Below are positions 25,041 to 33,848 of a DNA stretch of 64,000 nt, in pieces. Position 1 is the first letter of the stretch, and each line of letters opens with the position of its first letter. This DNA comes from Fibrobacter sp. (lineage in GTDB: Bacteria > Fibrobacterota > Fibrobacteria > Fibrobacterales > Fibrobacteraceae): assembly GCA_017412605.1 (NCBI GenBank), contig JAFPWY010000009.1:248001-312000 (forward strand). Reading direction: 5' to 3'. The position numbers and the translations under genes were made by a program. The notes below the pieces were generated by a model, which worked only from the letters and a program-made list of their open reading frames with translations, made no database searches and was not told the DNA's origin.

Positions 25041-25615
25041 ACCCCTCCCATCTTCTGTATCAAACTTTTCCATTCATTCACCGTCGCGCGGCGCTTCCTG
25101 GACACGCTCTTTCTAGAACCACCCTTCGAAAGCAGCGCCTCGGAAATCGGGTTCGGGTTTGCCGTCGTCCAGGCAATGGCGAGAGCATCGGTCGCATCGA
25201 GGAGGACCTTTTCGGGCGCGATGCCGAGTCTTGCGTAAATCATGTTGGCCACGTGTTCCTTAGAGGCATTTCCCTTGCCTGTTACGGCCTGCTTGATCGT
25301 GGATGGCGGAAATTCCGAAAAGGACATACCCCTCTTCTTGCAGGCGACAAGGATAGCCCCGCGGACATGCCCCAGGACAAGCGCGCTGCGGGCATTGACA
25401 GCCACAAATGCGCTTTCCATGCCGAGCATTTCGGGCTGGTACTTGTCCATGAGCAGTTCCAGCGAATCGACAATATGCAGGAGACGGTCTTCGAAAGATC
25501 GGTTTTTGGGAGCATGCAGGGCGCCATATTCCAGCACGTGGAAATTCGTGCCGCGAACGTCAACAAAGGCGTACCCCGTATTCACGGAACCCGGATCTAT
25601 CCCAAGAACAATCAT
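25031..25615 (-). CDS. ruvC: Holliday junction resolvase RuvC
   Basis: A 194-residue dimeric endonuclease that resolves Holliday junctions with RuvAB. Active-site acids are present: Asp in MIVLGIDPG, Glu in LGMESAF and the Asp pair in DATDALAIA. The DNA-contact segment KQAVTGKGNASKEHV is typical. The C-terminus is longer than in E. coli (173 residues), with a basic tail (GGSRKSVSRKRRATVNEW). The frame is open to 25684, but the start at 25615 gives the canonical N-terminus. ruvA and ruvB are not adjacent. It heads an operon with two muropeptidase genes, an unusual pairing. Confidence 0.93.
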   Translation of the reverse strand: MIVLGIDPGSVNTGYAFVDVRGTNFHVLEYGALHAPKNRSFEDRLLHIVDSLELLMDKYQPEMLGMESAFVAVNARSALVLGHVRGAILVACKKRGMSFSEFPPSTIKQAVTGKGNASKEHVANMIYARLGIAPEKVLLDATDALAIAWTTANPNPISEALLSKGGSRKSVSRKRRATVNEWKSLIQKMGGVCP

Positions 25616-25725
25616 GCGATTACCATCCAAAAGCAAGTTCAAAAAGTATAGTCTTAAAACTAAAAATTTTATTAAATTGTTCACTAGGGCATTCCTGTTT
25701 TTCTGTTGACGGAACGAGGTTCACT

Positions 25726-27612
25726 ATGCTTTTAGACCAAGAACGCGCTGGACTCATAAAAACCAAGACGCACCCGCGCCAGTTGGGCATTCCCCTGAGT
25801 CGCTGGGGACGCAACCTGATTGCCTGCTGCCCGTTCCACGCCCCCGAAGAAACCTCGCTGTTCTTCTACGATGCGCTCGGATACTGGCGCTACCGTTGTC
25901 TGCAATGCGGAGCCGACGGTGACCTTGTCGAATTCGTGATGCGCAGCCGCTTCAACGGACTCGAAGAACCTGCCGCCCGAGCCGAAGCGATTGAGTTCCT
26001 CGGAGAGCAGGAGCAGGAACAGGTTCCAGACACTTTCCAGGACGAACATCCCTGGATCCGCGAAGTCGGTGGCGAAAAATCCAAGGTGCTGGAATGCTTT
26101 GTCCGCTATTGCCACTGGGCTGCCTGCAAGAGCCCCTCGTCCGCGGAATATCTTGCCAAGCGCGGCTGGAACATCGGCCAAGCGCAACTCTACGGCATCG
26201 GCTATTACAGCGGCGACCCGGAACCGTTTGCAAGCTACTGCCTGCTTTCGGGAGTCGAGCGCCATCAGATTCGCTTCTACCTCGACAACCTCGAAGCCTA
26301 CCACGAGCCGCGCATTACCATTCCCGCGCGCAACTCCAAGGGACTCATCCATTCCGTCTTCGGCAGGCTCATCGACGACAACATGCATAGCCACGCCTAT
26401 GTGTCTTACGCATCCGGACCATGCGACATTCCGTTCAATATCCAGCCGGAGAACGAGAAGCCCATCATCGTGGAAGGCTTTTTCGACGCACTCACGGCCG
26501 ACCTCGCCGGCATTCCCGGTGTCGTCTCGACCATGTACCAGGAAGTCACCCAGAGCCACTTGCTCAAGCTGAAAGCCTGCGGAGCCGAAACGGTCACGCT
26601 CATCCTCCGTCGCGAGCCGAACCGTCGCACTCAGGAATACCGCGTCCAGCACTACCTGAAGATGGCCGAAGAAATCGGTCTCCGGTTCAAGTCCATCATC
26701 CTCCCCAAGGACGAAACCGTAGACCAGGTCGTGCGCAAGAACGGCGCAGACGAACTCCTATCCCTGATTGCCCACACCGAGGAAGACACAGTCCACACGC
26801 ACCGCCGTTCGATGCTCCTGCAAGACATCAAGGAAAACTTCGACACGGCCATGGGCTGCCCACCCAACGTGAACGTCGGCTACACACTATCGTCATTCCC
26901 TAGACTCGCCAAGGAAATCGACGGCATCCAGTCCGGCTGCTTCTACGTATCCGCAGAACCGTTCGGACTAAAGACAATGTTCCTCTCGAGCCTCGCACTC
27001 GACCTCATCAAGAGCAACCCGAAACTCAAGCTCATCTATATCGCGCTCGAAACGCCTCGCCGCCAGATTTTCGACAGACTCGTCGCAATGATGATTGGCG
27101 AATCCGTGCTCACCGTGAGGAAGCAAAGTTCCGACGAACAGGTGAACCAGAAGATTCTCGAAGCGACGAAGGAACTGATTTCCTATGTTCGCAACAACCG
27201 AATCGAAATCTGGGAAGACCAGCCATCGTTCGACAACACCGAAATGCTTTCGGTTCTCAAGGACGAACAGAAGGAACACCCCGACCTTGTCGTCATCATC
27301 GACGGCATCGACCATATGAAAATTTCCGACCGACCGGACCTCGTCGACATCCACGAAAGGCGTTCCTCTGTCATGCTGGACCTGTACAAGGCTCTGGACA
27401 TCCCGCTGTTCCTCGGAGGAGAGCTCGTCGACACCGGCGAAGGACTTGCCGGTCCGAGGCCGTACCTGCGCGACTCCGACGCCATCTACTGGCTCGAAAG
27501 CAAGGGCGGCAACCTGTTCCTTTCCGTCAATTCGAAACGGCTCGGTGCAAACCACCTGTACGAAGGCAACCTGGACATGGATCCGCTTTCCAACAAAATG
27601 CAAGAAGCCTAA
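25726..27612 (+). CDS. DnaG/DnaB-like fusion with degraded catalytic motifs
   Basis: A 628-residue protein with the order of a primase-helicase. Residues 35-61 form a CHC2 zinc finger (C35, H38, C58, C61; ACCPFH...YRCLQCGADGDLVEF) like DnaG. A TOPRIM-like region has Glu250 (IIVEGFFDAL), but the acidic DxD is replaced by LRREPNR (residues 294-300). The C-terminal RecA-like domain (from ~395) resembles DnaB, yet the P-loop reads AEPFGLKT (410-417), with Leu where the Gly before Lys should be. Walker B VVIIDGIDHM remains. Priming and ATP hydrolysis are therefore doubtful. GAGG precedes the ATG. Its stop overlaps the next start (TAATG), coupling it to a glycosyltransferase. Confidence 0.75.
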   Translation: MLLDQERAGLIKTKTHPRQLGIPLSRWGRNLIACCPFHAPEETSLFFYDALGYWRYRCLQCGADGDLVEFVMRSRFNGLEEPAARAEAIEFLGEQEQEQVPDTFQDEHPWIREVGGEKSKVLECFVRYCHWAACKSPSSAEYLAKRGWNIGQAQLYGIGYYSGDPEPFASYCLLSGVERHQIRFYLDNLEAYHEPRITIPARNSKGLIHSVFGRLIDDNMHSHAYVSYASGPCDIPFNIQPENEKPIIVEGFFDALTADLAGIPGVVSTMYQEVTQSHLLKLKACGAETVTLILRREPNRRTQEYRVQHYLKMAEEIGLRFKSIILPKDETVDQVVRKNGADELLSLIAHTEEDTVHTHRRSMLLQDIKENFDTAMGCPPNVNVGYTLSSFPRLAKEIDGIQSGCFYVSAEPFGLKTMFLSSLALDLIKSNPKLKLIYIALETPRRQIFDRLVAMMIGESVLTVRKQSSDEQVNQKILEATKELISYVRNNRIEIWEDQPSFDNTEMLSVLKDEQKEHPDLVVIIDGIDHMKISDRPDLVDIHERRSSVMLDLYKALDIPLFLGGELVDTGEGLAGPRPYLRDSDAIYWLESKGGNLFLSVNSKRLGANHLYEGNLDMDPLSNKMQEA

Positions 27613-28796
27613 TGCTAACCGTCGTCGACATCAACAATTTCTGGAGTCCATCGGGAGGCGGCGTAAGGCGCTACCACCTGCAAAAGATGGCCTTTTACGA
27701 AAAGCAGCACGAAGCCCTCTCCGTATTCATAATGCCCGACTCGAAGACTTTCACGGAAGTACGCAGCGACGGGCTAATCATTGAGCACGTGCAAGCGTTC
27801 AAGTTCCCGGGCAACTGGGAATACCGCTTTATATGGAAACTTTCACAGGTCGTCCCCGTGCTTGCCAAGTACAAGCCCGACATCATCGAGGTGGGATCCC
27901 CCTACATATTGCCGACAGTCGTCCGCCGGGCGGCAAGACGGGCCAGCCCCGAATCCAAGCTGGTCGGCTTCTGGCACGCGGACTTTCCCGTTACCTATGT
28001 GGGGCGCCCCGTTGCAAAAAAACTCGGTGTCGGCGCAGGCACGTTTGCCCGTAAAGAAGCTTTCTGGTACGCACGCAAGGAATTCAAGGGCTTTGACTGT
28101 ATCCAGGCATCGTCCAAGGAAGCCATGGCACGCCTCCGCAAGAACGGACTCCCCGACCCACGCTGGATTCCGCTGGGATGCGACATCAACATGTTCTCGC
28201 CCTCAAAGCGCGATGAATCGCTAGTTGCAGAACTCAAGGCTGGCAATCCCGAACGGCTCACCATGTTCTTCCCGCACAGGCACTGCAAGGAAAAGGGTAT
28301 TGACCTTTTGCTGGGAGCCTACGATATCCTCGTCCAAAAACTGGGGCACGAACCCGCCATTGTATTCGCAGGCACAGGTCCAAGCCTCCCGCTAGTGGAA
28401 GATGCCGCCAAAAAGTACGAGCACGTGCGCTACATCGGATTCGTAAACTCGGTCGACGAGATGGCCCGCTATTACGCCAGCGTAGACCTGGGGCTAGCAC
28501 TCTCGGGCTGGGAAACCTTCGGGCTTTCAATCCTCGAGAGCATGGCCAGCGGAAACGCCCAGATCGGGGCCGCTGCAGGCGCTGCATTCGAGCACGTGAC
28601 GGAATCGGGAGCCGGAACAATCCTCAAGGAACGCACCCCCGAATCGCTCGCCGACGCCATCGTGGAACTCTACCGCTCCGACATGCAAAGCATGAAACAA
28701 AAGGCCCGTGCCTACGCCGAGAAGTTCAGCTGGGACGACTGCTTCAAGCGCCAGCTGGAACTGTACAGACAAATTTGCAACAAGAACCGAGAATGA
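27612..28796 (+). CDS. Glycosyltransferase family 4
   Basis: A 394-residue GT-B enzyme that transfers a sugar from a nucleotide donor. The N-terminal domain starts with DINNFWSPSGGGVRRY (acceptor-side glycine loop). The C-terminal donor domain has FPHRHCKEKGIDLLLGAY, FAGTGPSLPLVE, YIGFVNSVDEMARYYASVDL and the motif SGWETFGLSILESMASGN (the EX7E-type region). No membrane segment is seen, so it acts at the inner face of the inner membrane. It overlaps the fusion-protein stop by one base and the next gene by four, a strictly coupled three-gene unit. The product sugar chain is unknown. Confidence 0.9.
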   Translation: MLTVVDINNFWSPSGGGVRRYHLQKMAFYEKQHEALSVFIMPDSKTFTEVRSDGLIIEHVQAFKFPGNWEYRFIWKLSQVVPVLAKYKPDIIEVGSPYILPTVVRRAARRASPESKLVGFWHADFPVTYVGRPVAKKLGVGAGTFARKEAFWYARKEFKGFDCIQASSKEAMARLRKNGLPDPRWIPLGCDINMFSPSKRDESLVAELKAGNPERLTMFFPHRHCKEKGIDLLLGAYDILVQKLGHEPAIVFAGTGPSLPLVEDAAKKYEHVRYIGFVNSVDEMARYYASVDLGLALSGWETFGLSILESMASGNAQIGAAAGAAFEHVTESGAGTILKERTPESLADAIVELYRSDMQSMKQKARAYAEKFSWDDCFKRQLELYRQICNKNRE

Positions 28797-30820
28797 AACC
28801 GAATATTTTAAACCTGCTGAAAAATGCAGCGACCAGTTTCGCTCCTTTCCAGAAACTCGTCCTGATTTCGCTTGCCGCCTGGGTAATGCACATTGTCCTG
28901 CGCGTAATGCTCCTGTTCCGCAGCAACCCCTACGGTTTCCCGTTCGTCAGCAAACCAGACTGGTTCATCTTCCACGCCATCTGCCTTGATTTCCTGTGGA
29001 TCGTGAACGCGCTCGCCATCTTTGCCGTCGTGGGCTTCGCCATCGCAAAAATCGCCGGAAAAGCTTCGAGGGCAGCCACCGTCGCCAAAGTTACGACCAT
29101 CCTTTACGCCGTATTCCACGCCGTCATTCTCCCCTTCACGCTGCTCGATAACGAAGTGCAGCGATTCCTAGGCGGGCACCTTTCCTTCGGGCTCATGGAC
29201 ACCTACAAGGACACCTCCTCTATCGCCATGTTCTACGACTACGTGGCGAACGACCTTTCCGTGCCCTATTTGCAATTCGTTGTGCTAGTGCTGATGCTAC
29301 CGGCGACCTACGGGATTTACAGGCTTCTTTGCAAGTGGTACCGTCCGAGCGACGGATTCTACGTGAAAAAGTCCGTCATTGCGATGCTCATATTCTACAT
29401 TGCCTCGTACTTATTCGTATACGTCATCTGGACGGGGAACGCCCGCATGACAAAGCTCCGCCCGGTCGTTTCGCTAATCTACAAGGACTTATTCGAAGCG
29501 GAAAAAATAGAAGGGCTCTCGGAAGACAATCTCGGGGCATACCGCACGACCTACCAAAACTTGTGGCAAAAAGTAGAAGGTGATTCTCTTTGGGAATTCT
29601 CCGATGCCAAGGAAGGCAACGGGCTTCCGCTTTACCGCGTGCCCAGCGCAGAACTTCTGAACAGCGAAAAGCTCAAGGCCCAACGCGAGATGAAACCGAA
29701 CTTCATCCTGGTGCTCATGGAATCGCAACGCGGACTGAACGTGGGCTATATGAACCCGCAAATACAGCCCACTCCAACGCCATTCATGGACTCGCTTGCC
29801 GCGCATTCCCACGTGTGGATGCGCATGCACACGAGCGGCGTTCCCACCACGGGCGGAGTTCTCTCGACACACCTCGGCATCCCGCACCATTCTAGCCTTG
29901 CACAAGCGACCGATTTAGCCCACGTAACGCTCCCGAGCTTTGTATCCACGCTCACCGATTCCGGCTACAGCACGCACTACATGTCAGCAGCCGACCCCGC
30001 CTGGGACAACTTGGGCGTATGGACATCCAAATGGTATACCGCGCTGCACTACAACCGCGAACGCGAAGACGATTCCACCTTCATGGACCACGCCATCGAA
30101 TATGTACGCGACACCCTCTCCAAGGAAGGCAAGCCCTTCCTCGCGACACTCATGACGCGCTCCAACCATTACCCCTTCAACTTTGCCGCAGGCATGACCG
30201 ACGAAGAGAAAAACCGTCCGCTGCAGGAACGCATCAACGTGACCATGGGTTATGCCGACCGGCAACTCGCCCGCTTTATCCGAGCCATCGAAAATGAGGA
30301 ATGGTACAAGAACACCTACGTCATCGTAATGGCCGACCACGGATTCCCCCTGGGCGAAAACGGCGTTTCCACCATGAATGGCGGCGGATTCTCGAACGTG
30401 AGCTGGATTCCCTTCTTCATTCACGGAAAGGGAATGGACGCGACCTGCGACACCACGACGGCAGCCCAGATAGACATTGCGCCCACCGTACTTGAACTGG
30501 CCGGATTCGCCGTCCCGAACATCTTCATGGGGCATAATTTGCTGCGCGAGCATATGGCAGATTCCGTGCCGGAACCGATTGCAGGCCTTTCCCTCGGAGC
30601 CTATTCGGGATATGCCGCCATCGGACTGGACGGTTACCGATTTATCGCAAAGTACCCCTCGCAAGAAGAAACGCACATCTTTGCCGACGGCGACCTTCGC
30701 CAGGAAAACGAGCTCAGCGACAAGTTGCAAAACGAAGAAGGCCGCCCAATAGAGAACTTAGGGACAACCCTCGATACATTGCTCAAAATTTCGGACTACA
30801 GCCTAGAACGAGGACTGTGA
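28793..30820 (+). CDS. LtaS/sulfatase-family phosphoglycerol transferase-like protein
   Basis: A 675-residue membrane enzyme of the lipoteichoic-acid-synthase/alkaline-phosphatase superfamily. About five N-terminal membrane helices (to residue ~215) are followed by a large periplasmic catalytic domain. That domain begins FILVLMESQRG; the nucleophile region is SGVPTTGGVLST (Thr352/353), with metal-binding motifs VIVMADHGFPLGENG and TRSNHYPF. In Gram-negatives such enzymes (OpgB, EptA relatives) add phosphoglycerol or phosphoethanolamine to glycans or lipids. ATG 28793 is chosen because it overlaps the glycosyltransferase stop as ATGA. The neighbouring glycosyltransferase suggests it decorates that glycan. 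Confidence 0.87.
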   Translation: MKPNILNLLKNAATSFAPFQKLVLISLAAWVMHIVLRVMLLFRSNPYGFPFVSKPDWFIFHAICLDFLWIVNALAIFAVVGFAIAKIAGKASRAATVAKVTTILYAVFHAVILPFTLLDNEVQRFLGGHLSFGLMDTYKDTSSIAMFYDYVANDLSVPYLQFVVLVLMLPATYGIYRLLCKWYRPSDGFYVKKSVIAMLIFYIASYLFVYVIWTGNARMTKLRPVVSLIYKDLFEAEKIEGLSEDNLGAYRTTYQNLWQKVEGDSLWEFSDAKEGNGLPLYRVPSAELLNSEKLKAQREMKPNFILVLMESQRGLNVGYMNPQIQPTPTPFMDSLAAHSHVWMRMHTSGVPTTGGVLSTHLGIPHHSSLAQATDLAHVTLPSFVSTLTDSGYSTHYMSAADPAWDNLGVWTSKWYTALHYNREREDDSTFMDHAIEYVRDTLSKEGKPFLATLMTRSNHYPFNFAAGMTDEEKNRPLQERINVTMGYADRQLARFIRAIENEEWYKNTYVIVMADHGFPLGENGVSTMNGGGFSNVSWIPFFIHGKGMDATCDTTTAAQIDIAPTVLELAGFAVPNIFMGHNLLREHMADSVPEPIAGLSLGAYSGYAAIGLDGYRFIAKYPSQEETHIFADGDLRQENELSDKLQNEEGRPIENLGTTLDTLLKISDYSLERGL

Positions 30821-31118
30821 TTTACACTTCAAAGCTGAAGCTAGAAGCGAGCAGAACGAAGTCCTCACCTATGTTTTGTTACGGAAACAAGTTTCCGACA
30901 AAACATGGTAACGACATCCTTCGGCGAACGGTTGACAAAGTCAACCTCCTGCGCTAAAGCGCAGAGCCTCAGTAGCCGCAGGACCGAAGTTGTACAAATA
31001 GTACTGCGAGGTCCGAGAAAATCTATGAGGCGAATGCAGCGCAAGCATATTTATATGCTTGCATTGCTGAGCCGATTGGATTTCTGCAAGGAAGTTATGC
31101 GAAGCTTAATAGCGAGGC
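30821..31118. repeat. Array of perfect palindromes between convergent genes
   Basis: A 298-base gap with no credible gene but at least four perfect hairpins in series. At 30871-30906 the arms ATGTTTTGT/ACAAAACAT enclose CGGAAAC/GTTTCCG. At 30930-30946: GGTTGAC/GTCAACC, loop AAA. At 30949-30964: CTGCGCT/AGCGCAG, loop AA. At 31041-31062: GCAAGCATAT/ATATGCTTGC, loop TT. A looser fold (CGCAG/CTGCG and GGACC/GGTCC, 30977-31014) lies between. The words GGCGAACGG (30923-30931) and GAAG recur in the 4.9 kb block. Both flanking genes converge on it, so termination may be one role. Confidence 0.75.
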
Positions 31119-33761
31119 TTATTTTTTCTTGAGCCATGTGCCGCACAGATACATCGTAAACACGACGCTTGTAATCAGGAACATCGCAATGCTGATGCAC
31201 GCCAAGTCGCCAATGCCCTTGAGGCCGCGGTGCGTCGTGAAGAGGAACCCGACAAAGCCCGCGATGGTCGTGGTGGAACTGGCCATCACGTTGCGGCCGG
31301 TGGAATCCATCAACTGGCGCAGAGTCAGGTTCTTGTCACTTATCCAGGAGGTAATCATGTGGATGGTGGCGTCGATGCCGATACCGAGAGCCATCGGAAT
31401 CACGATCACGTTGTAGATGCTGATTTTTCCGAACTCGAACATGTCGGTAAGGAAGCCGAGGAGCCCGAGCGTCAGAAGCGTCCCCATGCCAAACGAGATG
31501 CAGCCGGCAAGGAAGAGTTTGGGCTTGCGGAACGAAATCACGAGCGTACCGAAAATCACGAGGATGATGACGAGGGCGAGCCTGAAGCTGTCCTTCTTGA
31601 CGGAATCAATCACGTCAGAGAGGATGAACTGCGACGAGAACGTACGCAATTCCTCGCCGTCAAAGTTCCAGTGGCCATAGCGTTCCTGGAAGCGGTGCAA
31701 CGCATGAGCATCCCAGCTCGGGAAGTCGCCGTAGATAAAGCCGATCTTGCCGTAGCTGCCGTCCTTTTCGCGCAAAAGGTCCAGCGTCCAGCTGGGAACG
31801 TCTTCGGCGGTGAAGGTTTCCTCGACGGCGGAAAGCTTGCGGAGATTCGCCACGTTCACGGAATCTTCGCCTTCGGCACGGTCAAAGACGCGGGCTTCAG
31901 CCAAGTCACGGATTTCCTCAATGACTTCAAGGCGCTGCTTCTGGGAATCCTGCGGCGGCACGAAACTCTTGAGCGTAAGGAAACTTCCGAGAGTGGAATC
32001 ATGTTCCACAAGCAGGCGTACCATCAGGGTATCATAGAGCTTGTCGAGCTGTTCAGGCTTGGAGCCCATCACGGCAGCCGGCGTCGATGTCACGGCCTTG
32101 CCCGTCGCGCGGGTCACCTTGGTCGAAATCTTGTTGGAGGCCACCTTCGTGTTGGTCGAAACGCGGCGCAGGTTGCGCAGATTATGCTCGAAGTCCACGT
32201 CCTGTGCGAACCACAGCGAGACGGCGCCCAGCGCAAAACATGCGAAGGCCACGTACTTGAAGAACCGGAGAATCTTCGCCTCGTCCCAGGACTTGGGCAA
32301 TAGCGTATTGTCAGGGGCCTTCGGGATACCGCCCATGCACTTCACGAGTACCGGGAGGAACAGCACCGAGGTGAGCATACTGAACAGCACACCGCTCGAC
32401 GCCACCACGCCGAACTCGTAGAAACCGCGGAAATGTGCGGCAAGGAGAGTGAGGAAAGCGGCAATCGTCGTAAAGCTTGCAAGGATGAACGGCTTGAGCA
32501 TCTTCCGCTGGGCCGCCTCGAGGACTTCTTCCAGCGTTGCGTACTTGTGCATGAGCTTCTGCGACGTGCCCAGGATATGGATGGAGTAGTCGATACCGAT
32601 ACCCAGGATGATGGAGGCGACAAACACCGTGAACGGGTTCAGCTTGCCGTAGAAAAGCGCCGTAAACGCAAGCGTCGGGAGGCAAGCGTAGAGCACCGAG
32701 GAAACCACGAGAATCGGGCCCTTCACGCTCCTGAAGAAGAATATCGTGAGAAAGATGATCAGCACGAGGCTTATGGCGAACGAGAAGATGGAATCGTTGG
32801 CCACTTCGTCCACTTCCTTGAGGCCTTCATAGGTGCCTTCGACCGTGAAGCGGGTCGGCACCGGGTATGTCTTGCTGCTGAAATAGGCCAGCAGGGAATC
32901 GGTGCGGGCCAAGATGTGCGTCACGAACTCGTAATCCGTCGAGGGCTTGATCAGTTTAGCGTTCACCACGCCATTGTAGAGAATCTTCCCGGTACTGTCG
33001 GGGCGCGGCGAGCCAATCAGGCGGTTCTTGAGCGCCGACGGGATTGTCGACTTCGGATTCCATTCGTCATCATCACTGAGAGTCTTCGCTTCGTCCTGAG
33101 TCATGAGGGTAGAATCGGAATTGCCCTTCTTGAAGAACGCATCAAAGGCGCTCACCGCCTCGTCGGGAAGCCCCAGTTCCTGCGGCAAGTTTGAATCGAA
33201 CCATACGCGTTCCTTCTTCCCCGCAGTTGATGAGCCCGTCGAATCAGCCGAAGAAGCAGAATCCGCAGCATCTCCCAGCAGGTCGACAACCAGCGGACCG
33301 TTCTTGCGGCCTATTTCCAACTGCAAGTCTTCAAGATTGTCGCGGATATTCTCGAGATGCTTGACCGGCAAATAAAGAAGCGCATTGTCCTTGAAGAACT
33401 GGTTCTCGTTATCCACCTGGGTCGAGACGAAATCGCCCTGCCAGTTCTTTTGAATGTAATCAGCAATGGAATCCTGCAGAGCCACCACCAGATTCATATC
33501 TTCGCTCTGGATGGCAATCATGAACTTGTCCGTGGAACCGAAGCGCTGGTAGGACTCTTCCAAGGCCTTCACGCTGGGCGTATTTTCCGGGAGCAGGTGC
33601 GAAAGGTCGGCATCGAGCTTGAGCCCCGGCTTGAACAAGATAGGGACGGCAAAAAGCAATGCCAAAACCAAATAAAAGGCAAGCGCCTTGTACTGGTGTT
33701 TACAAATTAAGGGGATATACCAATTCGAAAAGCGTTCAATCGGGGATTTCTTATTTGCCAT
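31119..33761 (-). CDS. MMPL/RND-family membrane transporter
   Basis: An 880-residue inner-membrane protein of the RND superfamily, MMPL-type (lipid or hydrophobic cargo exporter driven by proton motive force). One helix near the N-terminus (ALAFYLVLALLFAVPIL) precedes a large periplasmic loop with LDADLSHLLPENTP. A five-helix block follows, including GIGIDYSIHILG; then a second loop and a second five-helix block with MALGIGIDATIHMI. These two GxxxD motifs are the usual proton-relay segments. The first loop contains a Ser/Ala/Asp linker. It lies alone between LtaS-like genes and may move lipid-linked intermediates, but this is inference from position. Confidence 0.88.
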   Translation of the reverse strand: MANKKSPIERFSNWYIPLICKHQYKALAFYLVLALLFAVPILFKPGLKLDADLSHLLPENTPSVKALEESYQRFGSTDKFMIAIQSEDMNLVVALQDSIADYIQKNWQGDFVSTQVDNENQFFKDNALLYLPVKHLENIRDNLEDLQLEIGRKNGPLVVDLLGDAADSASSADSTGSSTAGKKERVWFDSNLPQELGLPDEAVSAFDAFFKKGNSDSTLMTQDEAKTLSDDDEWNPKSTIPSALKNRLIGSPRPDSTGKILYNGVVNAKLIKPSTDYEFVTHILARTDSLLAYFSSKTYPVPTRFTVEGTYEGLKEVDEVANDSIFSFAISLVLIIFLTIFFFRSVKGPILVVSSVLYACLPTLAFTALFYGKLNPFTVFVASIILGIGIDYSIHILGTSQKLMHKYATLEEVLEAAQRKMLKPFILASFTTIAAFLTLLAAHFRGFYEFGVVASSGVLFSMLTSVLFLPVLVKCMGGIPKAPDNTLLPKSWDEAKILRFFKYVAFACFALGAVSLWFAQDVDFEHNLRNLRRVSTNTKVASNKISTKVTRATGKAVTSTPAAVMGSKPEQLDKLYDTLMVRLLVEHDSTLGSFLTLKSFVPPQDSQKQRLEVIEEIRDLAEARVFDRAEGEDSVNVANLRKLSAVEETFTAEDVPSWTLDLLREKDGSYGKIGFIYGDFPSWDAHALHRFQERYGHWNFDGEELRTFSSQFILSDVIDSVKKDSFRLALVIILVIFGTLVISFRKPKLFLAGCISFGMGTLLTLGLLGFLTDMFEFGKISIYNVIVIPMALGIGIDATIHMITSWISDKNLTLRQLMDSTGRNVMASSTTTIAGFVGFLFTTHRGLKGIGDLACISIAMFLITSVVFTMYLCGTWLKKK

Positions 33762-33765
33762 GACT

Positions 33766-33773
33766 GCAATATA
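33766..33773 (-). promoter_or_regulatory. Promoter-like element of MMPL gene
   Basis: Minus-strand TATATTGC, 6 of 8 to TAnnTTTG, four bases before the ATG at 33761 and without a ribosome site between. It is listed because its spacing matches other such elements in the window. Confidence 0.25.
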
Positions 33774-33848
33774 AAAAAAAGCAGAACCACATGCACAGCG
33801 ATATAGACAAGTTCTCGATATTCTGTCAAATATGAACGACGAGAGGAT

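Noticed and set aside
30905-31132. 75-codon frame in the palindrome array
   Set aside because: It consists of the hairpin arms read as codons, runs into the end of the MMPL gene and has no ribosome site.
32433-33194. Long plus-strand frames inside the MMPL gene
   Set aside because: They are reverse shadows of a clear 880-residue transporter; products are His/Arg/Glu-rich without motifs.
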